A DNA stretch of 64,000 nt from Streptomyces sp. BK208 (lineage in GTDB: Bacteria; Actinomycetota; Actinomycetes; Streptomycetales; Streptomycetaceae), in NCBI RefSeq assembly GCF_004364245.1, contig NZ_SOAV01000014.1, forward strand, positions 1 through 64,000, in the 5' to 3' direction. Position numbers and translations under genes: made by a program. The notes beneath the pieces were generated by a model, which saw nothing but the letters and a program-made list of their open reading frames with translations, ran no database searches and was not told where the DNA came from. How positions within the stretch are numbered: position 1 is the first letter of the stretch; every line of letters begins with the position of its first letter. Positions 9,519 to 16,794 of this stretch are shown piece after piece.

Positions 9519-9560
9519 CCGGCGGCCCTGACGCCGGGGGGTTGCCGTCAGGACCGCCGG
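9519..9560 (-). terminator. Hairpin terminator after the M23 peptidase gene
   Basis: CCGGCGGCCCTGACG (9519-9533) and CGTCAGGACCGCCGG (9546-9560) pair over 15 positions with one C-A mismatch and a 12-base loop. It lies 34 bases past the stop of the leftward peptidase gene. There is no T run, as is usual in Streptomyces. Confidence 0.7.
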
Positions 9561-9593
9561 AACGGGTGGTGCGGGGTGGGCCGGCGGAGCGGG

Positions 9594-10637
9594 TCAGGGG
9601 GTGAGGCCCTTGCCCAGCAGCCAGGCCATCGGGTCGATGCCCGAGCCGCCGGCCGTGTGCACCTCGAGGTGGAGGTGGGCGCCGGTGACGTTGCCGGTGG
9701 CGCCGACGCGGCCGATCACGTCACCGGTGGCGACCTTCTGGCCGACGCTGACGTTGATGGACGACTGGTGCGCGTACCAGAGCTCGGTGCCGTCGTCGAG
9801 GGTGAGCACGGTCTTGTAGCCGTACGAGCCGTCCCAGCCGGCCGACGTGATCGTGCCGCTGTGGACCGCCTTGAGCAGGGTGCCCGTGGGGGCGGCGAAG
9901 TCGAGGCCGGTGTGGTGGCCCGAGGCCCACAGGGAGCCGGCCTGGTTGAAGGTCGAGGAGATCGTGTACGAGGAGGTCGGCAGCGTGTACTGCTTGGCCA
10001 GCTTCGCGAGCCGCTCGGCCTCGGCCTTCTTCGCGGCCTCCTCCTCCGCCTTCTTCTTGGCGGCGGCGGCCTTGGCCTCGGCCTTCTTCTCCGCCTCGGC
10101 GGCGGCCTCCTGGGCCTTCTTCTCGGCCGCGGCCTGCGCCTCGGCGGCGGCCTTGGACTCGACCTGGGCCTGCTGCTGCTCGGCCTGCGCCATGATCCGG
10201 GCCCGCAGCGACTCACCGGCGCCGGCGGCGGAGGTGCCCTCGCCGGTGTCCGCGGCGGCGGTGACGCCGATGCCGCTGAGCGGGGTGGCGGAACCCTCGG
10301 GCTCCGCCTCCTCGTCGCCGCCGGGCACGAGGGAGCCGACGTTCGGCAGGTCGGGCATGGAGATGGACACCGGCGGCTTGCCGGTCTGCGCGCTGGCCAT
10401 GCCGCCCGCGCCGACGGCGGCTATGACACCGACGCCGAGGACGGTGGAGCTGCGGGCGAGTCCGCCGCGCTGCTTGGCGACGCGGTGCCGGCCGCGCACG
10501 GGGCGGATGGACTCCTCGGTGGGATTCCACTCCTCCCAGGGACCCTCTTCGGCGCGGTGGGCGTCGTAGCCGAAGGTGTCGGTGCCGTGCCCTGCGGGCA
10601 CGAACGGGGCCTCGGGGGCAGGCCGGTTGGACGCCAC
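9594..10637 (-). CDS. Secreted or anchored M23 cell-wall endopeptidase
   Basis: A 347-residue LytM-type peptidase expected to cut peptidoglycan cross-bridges. A charged N-terminus is followed by a hydrophobic segment near residues 66-84 ending in Ala-rich sequence, serving as signal or anchor. A long Ala/Glu/Lys coiled coil covers about residues 130-210. The M23 domain then carries the zinc ligands H and D in GHHTGLDFAAP and the HLH of GAHLHLEVH. AGGAG lies eight bases before the GTG start. A c-di-AMP riboswitch in its leader suggests the enzyme is turned down when c-di-AMP is high, as known for streptomycete wall hydrolases. Confidence 0.92.
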   Translation of the reverse strand: MASNRPAPEAPFVPAGHGTDTFGYDAHRAEEGPWEEWNPTEESIRPVRGRHRVAKQRGGLARSSTVLGVGVIAAVGAGGMASAQTGKPPVSISMPDLPNVGSLVPGGDEEAEPEGSATPLSGIGVTAAADTGEGTSAAGAGESLRARIMAQAEQQQAQVESKAAAEAQAAAEKKAQEAAAEAEKKAEAKAAAAKKKAEEEAAKKAEAERLAKLAKQYTLPTSSYTISSTFNQAGSLWASGHHTGLDFAAPTGTLLKAVHSGTITSAGWDGSYGYKTVLTLDDGTELWYAHQSSINVSVGQKVATGDVIGRVGATGNVTGAHLHLEVHTAGGSGIDPMAWLLGKGLTP

Positions 10638-10662
10638 GTGGGCGTACTCCTTTCCTTCCTTT

Positions 10663-10800
10663 CGCCTACCGGGTTAGCTGACGGGTTCGGAGCAGGAAGG
10701 TCTCCTACGGGTGTGCGCCGACCGTGATTCCACGGCGGCATACGCCCGATTCACCCCAATGTGGTGGTTCCCCGGTTCCCTTGCGGGATTCGGCGCGTGC
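10663..10800 (-). ncRNA. c-di-AMP riboswitch (ydaO-yuaA type)
   Basis: On the minus strand the leader contains, in order, the ydaO signature blocks: CGCCGAATCCCGC, GGGGAACCACC, GGGGTGAAT, a GGAG...CTCC hairpin, and CCGAACCCGTCAGCTAACC ending GGTAGGCG. The 5' CGCC can pair with the terminal GGCG to close P1. The element ends 25 bases upstream of the M23 peptidase start codon. In this family c-di-AMP binding usually lowers expression of the downstream wall hydrolase gene. The 5' boundary is approximate. Confidence 0.9.
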
Positions 10801-10808
10801 GCACGGAG

Positions 10809-11029
10809 CCGCCTTCTGTGACGGCTGGGACGACCGCGCTGCGTTATCGAACGTTAATAGACCCGAGCCTCCGATTCCAAGCCGTTCCTCTTGATCGTTA
10901 ACGAGAACGGCCGGGACGTACCCCTCAGGGCCGGTGAAAACCGGGCGAGTTGACCCGGCCTCAGTATTCCCCTTCACGTCACTTTCTTCTGACGGTATGT
11001 CAACCGTTATGCGCAGGGAGGTCGCCCCG
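10809..11029. promoter_or_regulatory. Promoter region of the riboswitch-controlled peptidase gene
   Basis: About 220 non-coding bases between the riboswitch and the end of the phosphatase gene. The stretch near 10850-10910 is less GC-rich than its surroundings and contains TTAATAG and CGTTAAC-like segments, so the promoter probably lies here, but no -35/-10 pair could be fixed. Confidence 0.4.
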
Positions 11030-12259
11030 TTACGGCTCGTGACAATGATCATGATCGCCCCGCCGGGGCCGCCGTACGGCGAGCAGCGCCATGTCGTCCG
11101 CCATGCCGCCCCCGGAGTGCCGGCGCACGTCCTCGGCGAGGGTGTCCAGCAGCGTCGTCGGATGCCTGAAGACGCGGCCCGTCAGCCGCGCCTGCGGATC
11201 GTAGAACTCGCCCTTCGCGTCCCGGGCTTCGGTCAGCCCGTCGGTGTAGAGCAGCAGGGTGGCCCCGCCGGGGAAGGCGACCTCGTCGGCCCGGTCGGGC
11301 CACACGCCCAGCTCGCCCATGCCGAGCGGCAGCGCCGACTCCCGGGCGGGCAGCGCGCCCAGCGTTCCGTCCGCGTAGAGCAGCAGGGGCGGCGGGTGAC
11401 CGCGGTTGACGATGCGGACGGTCCCGGCGCCGTGCGGGAGTTCGGCGAGGACGGCGGTGGTGAAGCCCTCGAAGGCGTCCAGTCCCTCCCGCCGGGTGCC
11501 CTCGCGCGCCAGCGCCCGCTCCAGCCGCTGCGCCACCGCCTCCAGCGTGGCCTCCTGCTCGGCGGCCTCCCGGAAGGCGCCGATCACCACGGCGACGGCG
11601 GCGACCGCGCCCATGCCCTTGCCGCGCACGTCGCCGACGATGAGCCGGACGCCGCGGGCGCTGTCCTGCACCGCGTACAGGTCGCCGCCGATGAAGGCGT
11701 CGGCCTGCGCGGCCTGGTAGCAGACGGCGATCTCGAAACCCGCGATGCGTTCGGCGGGTTCGGGCAGGACGGCGCGCTGGGCGGCCTCGGCGATCTCGCG
11801 CACGGAGACGAGGCGCTCGTCGCTGCGGCGGACCAGACCGTTCACGAGGACGGCGAGCACGGCGACCGTCGCGATGGTGATCAGCTCGGTGAGGGAGTCG
11901 ACGTAGTGGGCGACGCCCTTGCCGAGCTGCAGACCGATGACCGCGGCGACCACGGCGACACCGGTGAGGGCCGTGCCGCGCCGCGAGTAGAGCGGGGCGG
12001 CGATCAGGGGTGCGGCCGTGTAGAGGGGGCCGGCGGTGAAGTACCTCGGGGTGAAGACGTCGTACAGGATGGCGACGGCGATCAGCAGCACGGGGAGCGC
12101 GTGCACGAAGGCCCGTCCGTATCCGGTCCGGCGACGCGGGGGTGACCCGGCGGGCGGCCCCTCGTCCCCGAGGCCGGGGTCCGGCACGGGGTCGCCGGGG
12201 AGCCTGCCACCGGCCCTGGCGGCCGCTCCCTCGTCCTCCACGTCACCTGGCCGCACCAC
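11030..12259 (-). CDS. SpoIIE-type PP2C serine phosphatase with membrane domain
   Basis: A 409-residue protein with four or five membrane segments (about residues 50-145) followed by a SpoIIE/PP2C phosphatase domain. Metal-binding motifs are visible: AFIGGDLYAV, VGDVRGKG, LLYTDGLTEAR and DDMALLAV. Such enzymes in streptomycetes usually act on anti-sigma-factor antagonists or signal at the membrane; no anti-sigma gene lies beside it. The GTG at 12259 is chosen because GGCGGGAG lies five bases upstream. An in-frame GTG at 12382 would place the start against the terminator of the upstream tRNA gene, which argues against it. Confidence 0.87.
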   Translation of the reverse strand: MVRPGDVEDEGAAARAGGRLPGDPVPDPGLGDEGPPAGSPPRRRTGYGRAFVHALPVLLIAVAILYDVFTPRYFTAGPLYTAAPLIAAPLYSRRGTALTGVAVVAAVIGLQLGKGVAHYVDSLTELITIATVAVLAVLVNGLVRRSDERLVSVREIAEAAQRAVLPEPAERIAGFEIAVCYQAAQADAFIGGDLYAVQDSARGVRLIVGDVRGKGMGAVAAVAVVIGAFREAAEQEATLEAVAQRLERALAREGTRREGLDAFEGFTTAVLAELPHGAGTVRIVNRGHPPPLLLYADGTLGALPARESALPLGMGELGVWPDRADEVAFPGGATLLLYTDGLTEARDAKGEFYDPQARLTGRVFRHPTTLLDTLAEDVRRHSGGGMADDMALLAVRRPRRGDHDHCHEP

Positions 12260-12382
12260 TCGTCTCCCGCCACCCCGCACGTTCGCGCCGCTCGCCGTCC
12301 AGGGCTCCAGGTTTCCGGCAGCGGGGGCGGGGGGCGAGCGGTGAGGGGCCGACCGGATGACACGGTTCGCGGCGGGACGCAC

Positions 12383-12416
12383 CGAGGGCCGGAACCCTTT
12401 CGGATTCCGGCCCTCG
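12383..12416 (-). terminator. Terminator of the initiator tRNA gene
   Basis: CGAGGGCCGGAA (12383-12394) and TTCCGGCCCTCG (12405-12416) form a perfect 12-bp stem with a ten-base loop, nine bases past the tRNA 3' end in its direction of transcription. Confidence 0.8.
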
Positions 12417-12424
12417 GCCTTCAG

Positions 12425-12498
12425 TAGCGGGGACAGGATTTGAACCTGCGACCTCTGGGTTATGAGCCCAGCGAGCTACCGAGCTGCTCCACCCCGCG
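12425..12498 (-). tRNA. Initiator tRNA-Met (CAT)
   Basis: A 74-nt cloverleaf with anticodon CAT in GGGCTCATAACCC. The three G:C pairs at the bottom of the anticodon stem and a mismatched first acceptor pair (C1 against U72) are the marks of the initiator tRNA. CCA is not encoded. Confidence 0.95.
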
Positions 12499-12554
12499 TC
12501 GTTGTGTTCACCACTGTACGTCATCCCGGGCCCGGAATGCACATCGGTATCCGC

Positions 12555-13685
12555 CTACCCCTCCAGATGGCGGTTGGGGGCCTTGGCCCGTGCCTCGTAC
12601 TCGGCCAGGACGACGACGTCGGCACCCCCCGCGGCGAGCACCCCGCTCCCGTCCGCCCCCGGCACGAAGGTGTCCGGCTCCCGCCAGGCCGTGACGACGC
12701 GCCGCACCCCGGCGTCGAGGATCAGCCGGGCGCAGGGCGCGGGCCGGGAGGCACGGCGGGCACAGGGCTCCAGGCTGCTGTACACGGTCGCGCCCGCGAG
12801 CCGCGCGTCCGAGGGGTCGGTCTTCGCGAGCGCGGCCTCCTCGGCGTGCACGACGGGATCGCCGCCCTCCCGCGAGTACCCCCGCGCCAGCTCGCTCCCG
12901 TCGGCGGCGACCACGACCGCCCCCACGCTGAACGCGGTCTCCGAGGGCGGGCACAGCCCGGCCAGCTCACAGGCGAGTGCCAGCCAGTGCCGGTCGGCGG
13001 CGGTGACACGGTCACCGGTCCCCGGGGCGGTCGGCAGGTAGCGCGTCAGCACCACGTCCTCGATCCGCCGCGTCTCCACCAGCCGCAGCCGCCCGCCCTG
13101 GTAGGCGCCGGGCCCGAACAGCCGGGGCGCCGCCGGGTCGCCCACCAACAGCGGCGCGAGGACGAGCTGCAGCTCGTCGGCGAGTTCCCGCTGGAGCAAC
13201 TGGGTGTGGACGCTCCCGCCGCCCTCCACCATGAGCCGCCGCACGCCCCGCCGGTCGTGCAGGTACTCCAGCGCCGCCCGCCAGTCGAACACCGGCCCGA
13301 GCGACACCACGTCGGCACCGATCCCGAGCCCCTGGGCCCGCCGGGCGCCGTCGTCCGTGGTCAGCAGCAGCTTCTCTCCGCCCGTGTGCCAGAACCGCGC
13401 CGCCGGATCCAGCTCCCCGCTGCCGCTGACGGTGACCTTGAGCGGGTACTCCGCCTCCCCCGCCGCCACCCGCGCCGCCCGCCGCTCGGCCGAGTTCACC
13501 AGCAGCCGCGGGTTGTCGGCCCGGATCGTCCCGGCCCCGACCAGGATCGCGTCGACCGACGCCCGCACCTCGTCGACCCGGTCGAAGTCGGCGGGGCCGG
13601 ACAGCAGGAGCCGGTCGGGGCCGGTGTCGTCCAGGTAGCCGTCGAGGGAGACGGCGGCGGAGAGGAGGACGTGGGGCAGGGGCAT
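12555..13685 (-). CDS. RibD-like protein with reductase domain before deaminase domain
   Basis: A 376-residue two-domain protein. The N-terminal half is a RibD C-terminal-type reductase (VSLDGYLDD, LVGAGTIRADNPRL, MVEGGGSVHTQLL). The C-terminal half is a cytidine-deaminase-like domain with VHAEEAAL and SLEPC followed nine residues later by Cys, the zinc ligands. Canonical RibD has the opposite order, so this is a permuted relative. It may perform the pyrimidine deamination and reduction steps of riboflavin synthesis or of a deazapurine or antibiotic-like pathway. No rib genes lie nearby. The ATG at 13685 has GGAG ten bases upstream; a longer frame runs further but is low-complexity. Confidence 0.83.
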   Translation of the reverse strand: MPLPHVLLSAAVSLDGYLDDTGPDRLLLSGPADFDRVDEVRASVDAILVGAGTIRADNPRLLVNSAERRAARVAAGEAEYPLKVTVSGSGELDPAARFWHTGGEKLLLTTDDGARRAQGLGIGADVVSLGPVFDWRAALEYLHDRRGVRRLMVEGGGSVHTQLLQRELADELQLVLAPLLVGDPAAPRLFGPGAYQGGRLRLVETRRIEDVVLTRYLPTAPGTGDRVTAADRHWLALACELAGLCPPSETAFSVGAVVVAADGSELARGYSREGGDPVVHAEEAALAKTDPSDARLAGATVYSSLEPCARRASRPAPCARLILDAGVRRVVTAWREPDTFVPGADGSGVLAAGGADVVVLAEYEARAKAPNRHLEG

Positions 13686-13822
13686 GCGGTGCACTCCGGG
13701 AGGGCGGGCGGCGGGGTCCGGCGGAGCACACACTAGGCGGCGACGCCGTCGCCACGGTTCACCGCGCCCCGCGGGCAGGCGCCGCCCCCTCGCCTCCGCG
13801 CCCCGCGGGCGTCCGGCACGGC

Positions 13823-13843
13823 TTGACTCTCCAGCGACTGGAG
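13823..13843 (+). promoter_or_regulatory. MerR-type operator and -35 of the merR gene
   Basis: TTGACT at 13823-13828 adjoins a perfect dyad, CTCCAG-CGA-CTGGAG (13829-13843). A dyad right after a -35 box and within the promoter spacer is the usual MerR-family layout. The start codon follows 18 bases later, so the gene is probably autoregulated. Confidence 0.75.
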
Positions 13844-13860
13844 ACCGGAGAGTGGGCGTC

Positions 13861-14832
13861 ATGAACGGCGCGACGCCCCTGTACTCGATCGGTGAACTGT
13901 CGGTCCGCACCGGTGTGCCGGTCCGGACCATCCGGTTCTACTCGGACACCGGACTGCTACCCCCCACGGACCGCACCCCGGCCGGTTACCGCCGTTACGA
14001 CGAAGCGGCCCTCGGCCGGCTGCACCTCGTCGGCGTCCTGCGGGAGCTGGACGTCGATCTCGGCACGGTCCGCCGTGTCCTGGACGGAGACCTCTCCGTC
14101 GCCGACGTCGCCGCCGCGCACGCCGACGCCACCGCCCTCCAGATCCGCGCCCTGCGCCTGCGCCACAGCATGCTGCGGCTCGTCGCCCGGCGCGGAGCCG
14201 GCCCCGAGGAGACCGTTCTCATGCACCGGATCGCCCGCCTCACCTCCGACGAACGACGGCGCGCCGTCGCCGACTTCATCGCCGGGCTCGGCGCCGACAC
14301 GCCACAGTCCCGCGACGCCGCCGCCGCCCTGCGCACCGCACTGCCCGAACTCCCCGAGGAGCCGTCCGACGCCCAGCTCGCCGCGTGGGTGGAGCTGGCC
14401 GAACTCATCGCCGACGACGACTTCCGCGCGCGCATGGCCCGTGCCGCGCTGCCGCCCGCCGACGAGGAGGTGCTGCCGGACGTGGCCCCGGAGGCGGTGG
14501 CGGAACTCATCCCCTACGTCAGGCAGACCGTCGCCGCCGCCCGGGAGGCGGGCATCGACCCGGAGGCCGCCGGCGCCGTCCCGGTCGCCGACGCCGTCGC
14601 CGAGCGCTTCGCCGCCGTACTCGGCCGCCCCGACGGCCCGGAGCTGCGGGAGTGGATGGCGCGGCGGTTCGAGGCGGGACACGATCCGCTCGTCGAGCGG
14701 TACTGGCGCCTGGTCTGGGCCGTCAACGACTGGCAGGTGATCCCCGGTCACCAGCCCTTCCAGCCCTGGATGGCCCGGGCACTTGGCGGCTCCGGCCGGG
14801 TCGGTACCGGTCTCCGTGGAGCCACGCACTGA
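13861..14832 (+). CDS. MerR-family transcriptional regulator
   Basis: A 323-residue protein. Residues 1-75 are a MerR winged helix (YSIGELSVRTGVPVRTIRFY, then GYRRYDEAAL), followed by a coiled-coil region and a 200-residue all-helical C-terminal part without a recognised ligand domain. No cysteine cluster of the metal-sensing type is evident. The ATG follows GGAGAG by about seven bases, with an alternative GTG nine bases upstream. It is transcribed alone between a divergent RibD-like gene and a terminator. The inducer is unknown; the divergent gene may be a target because the operator lies between the two. Confidence 0.88.
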   Translation: MNGATPLYSIGELSVRTGVPVRTIRFYSDTGLLPPTDRTPAGYRRYDEAALGRLHLVGVLRELDVDLGTVRRVLDGDLSVADVAAAHADATALQIRALRLRHSMLRLVARRGAGPEETVLMHRIARLTSDERRRAVADFIAGLGADTPQSRDAAAALRTALPELPEEPSDAQLAAWVELAELIADDDFRARMARAALPPADEEVLPDVAPEAVAELIPYVRQTVAAAREAGIDPEAAGAVPVADAVAERFAAVLGRPDGPELREWMARRFEAGHDPLVERYWRLVWAVNDWQVIPGHQPFQPWMARALGGSGRVGTGLRGATH

Positions 14833-14862
14833 GGCGGGCGGGGATCCACCCGTCGAGAACGA

Positions 14863-14902
14863 GTCAGCGCCCGAGACGGCGGAAGCGGACTCGGGCGCTG
14901 AC
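14863..14902. terminator. Bidirectional hairpin between merR gene and tRNA-Lys
   Basis: GTCAGCGCCCGAG (14863-14875) and CTCGGGCGCTGAC (14890-14902) give a perfect 13-bp stem with a 14-base loop, placed where two convergent units meet. Confidence 0.75.
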
Positions 14903-14938
14903 TGGCAGGTCGGAGCCGGACGGCCCGCCTGCGCGCGG

Positions 14939-15011
14939 TAGGCCCTGTGGGACTCGAACCCACAACCAATGGATTAAAAGTCCACTGCTCTGCCAATTGA
15001 GCTAAGGGCCC
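14939..15011 (-). tRNA. tRNA-Lys (TTT)
   Basis: A 73-nt cloverleaf with anticodon TTT in GACTTTTAATC. The acceptor arm GGGCCCT pairs with AGGGCCT, with a G:U first pair. CCA is not encoded. Confidence 0.95.
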
Positions 15012-15064
15012 AGGCGGTGTGTCGCGCGGTGTTGCGTGATGTTGCCACACCGAGCATAGCCCGC

Positions 15065-15105
15065 CGCGGCCGGGACGCCGATCGGGTATCGGGGTCCCGG
15101 CCGCG
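15065..15105 (-). terminator. Terminator of the amino-acid permease gene
   Basis: CGCGGCCGGGAC (15065-15076) and GTCCCGGCCGCG (15094-15105) form a 12-bp perfect stem, 25 bases past the permease stop and before tRNA-Lys, which is read in the same direction. Confidence 0.7.
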
Positions 15106-15129
15106 TCGGAGGAGAGCGGGGCTCCGGGG

Positions 15130-16665
15130 TTACGGGTCCACCGGCTCGGGGGTGTTCGCGCGGGCGGCGGCGCGGGCGCGGGTGCGTTCGTGGTCGGGGT
15201 TGAGGAACCAGTGGCGGGCCGAGGCGAGCCACCAGGTGGCGGCGAAGCCGAGGACGACCAGGACGGCGATCGGCGCGTAGTTGAAGGTCTCCCAGGTGAC
15301 CGGGGACACCTGGGGCAGCATGAACAGCACCGTGATGACGCCGACCCACGTCACCGCGATCACCCCGACCGCCCGGGACCAGCGGCCCAGGTGCCACGGC
15401 CCGCGTTCGAAGGCGGCGCCCTTGCGGACCCGCAGGAGCGTCGGGATGACGTAGGCGATGTAGAGACCGATGACCGCGATGGAGGTCACCGCGGCGTACG
15501 CCGTGACGTTGATCAGGTACGGGAGGCCGAGGACCAGCGCGGCCAGTGCCGCCAGCCAGACCGCCGCGACCGGCGTGCGGGTGCGCGGGTTCACCGAGTG
15601 CCAGACGTGGGAGTACGGGAGGGCTCCGTCGCGCGAGAAGGCGTAGATCATGCGGCTGTTGGCCGTCACCGACGCCATCCCGCAGAACAGCTGCGCCCCG
15701 ATCACGACGAGGAGCAGGAGCTTGCCCGCCGTGGCGCCGAGGGCGTCGAGGAGGATCTGCGCGGGCGGCGCACCGGTCGGCGAGGTCAGGGCGCCGTCGT
15801 AGGACTGGATCGCGAAGGTGAAGCCGAGGAGGAGGACGAAGCCCGCGATCCAGGAGGTCCAGATGGAGCGGACGATGCCCTTCGGACCGGCCGTCGAGGC
15901 GTCGTGGGTCTCCTCGGTCATGTGGGCGGAGGCGTCGTAGCCGGTGAAGGTGTACTGGGCCATCAGGAGGCCGATCAGGACCACGTAGACGCCGCTGCCC
16001 CAGCCCGTGTTGTTCACGAACTCGCCGAACACGAAGGACGCCGACCGGTGGTGGTCCGGCGCGAAGGTCAGCGCGCCGACGATCACCGCGACGCCGAGGA
16101 CGTGCCACCACACGCTCACGCTGTTCAGCAGGCCGACGATGCGGACGCCGAAGGTGTTCAGCAGGCCGTGGAGGACCAGGATCGCCGCGAAGAGGAGGAT
16201 CGTGCGGCCCGGCGTCACCTCGAAGTCGAACTGCAGGTTCAGGTAGGCGCCCAGGAAGGACGCGGCACCGAAGTCGATGCCGGCGGTCACCGCGACCTGG
16301 CCCAGCACGTTGAACCAGCCCGTGAACCAGGCCCAGGCCGCCGCCGTCCGGGGCGGCGCCAGGCGGTGCGCCCAGAAGTACAGGCCCGCCGAGGTCGGGT
16401 ACGCCGAGCAGATCTCCGCCATCGCCAGGCCGACGAAGAGGGTCATCAGGCCGACCGCGACCCAGCCCCAGGTGATGACGGCGGGGCCGCCCGTGTTCAT
16501 GCCGAAGAGATAGAGGGTCAGGCAGCCCGACAGGACCGAGATGATCGTGAAGGAGACCGCGTAGTTGGAGAACGCCGACATGCGGCGGGCCAGAACCTGG
16601 GTGTAGCCGAGCTGGGCCAGCCGTTCCTCGTCCGACAGCCCACTCACCTTGGCGTCATCTGTCAT
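15130..16665 (-). CDS. APC-superfamily amino-acid permease
   Basis: A 511-residue transporter with about twelve hydrophobic helices, of the APC superfamily and closest in feel to the GABA/choline permease branch (ACT-type). Helix 1 carries the family's substrate-site motif (SFTIISVLSGCLTLY), and TGYDASAHMTEETHDAS is the conserved loop of this branch. The ATG at 16665 begins MTDDAKVSGLSDEERL. The frame stays open upstream, but that part includes the helicase-terminator region and is not protein-like. The substrate, probably GABA or a related amino acid, is inferred only from the family. Confidence 0.88.
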   Translation of the reverse strand: MTDDAKVSGLSDEERLAQLGYTQVLARRMSAFSNYAVSFTIISVLSGCLTLYLFGMNTGGPAVITWGWVAVGLMTLFVGLAMAEICSAYPTSAGLYFWAHRLAPPRTAAAWAWFTGWFNVLGQVAVTAGIDFGAASFLGAYLNLQFDFEVTPGRTILLFAAILVLHGLLNTFGVRIVGLLNSVSVWWHVLGVAVIVGALTFAPDHHRSASFVFGEFVNNTGWGSGVYVVLIGLLMAQYTFTGYDASAHMTEETHDASTAGPKGIVRSIWTSWIAGFVLLLGFTFAIQSYDGALTSPTGAPPAQILLDALGATAGKLLLLVVIGAQLFCGMASVTANSRMIYAFSRDGALPYSHVWHSVNPRTRTPVAAVWLAALAALVLGLPYLINVTAYAAVTSIAVIGLYIAYVIPTLLRVRKGAAFERGPWHLGRWSRAVGVIAVTWVGVITVLFMLPQVSPVTWETFNYAPIAVLVVLGFAATWWLASARHWFLNPDHERTRARAAARANTPEPVDP

Positions 16666-16733
16666 GCCCCCAGCAATTCCCTTGCGGTGAGCGTGACATG
16701 CGTCACTCCGTGGCCGAAACCGGACCGCAACGC

Positions 16734-16779
16734 GAAGCGCCGTGGCCTCCACCCGGTGGGGTGGAGGCCACGGCGCTTC
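16734..16779 (-). terminator. Strong hairpin after the DEAD-box helicase gene
   Basis: A perfect 20-bp stem between 16734-16753 and 16760-16779 with a six-base loop, 16 bases beyond the helicase stop. It may also stop readthrough from the helicase into the permease promoter. Confidence 0.85.
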
Positions 16780-16794
16780 TCAGGACGTCAGGCG

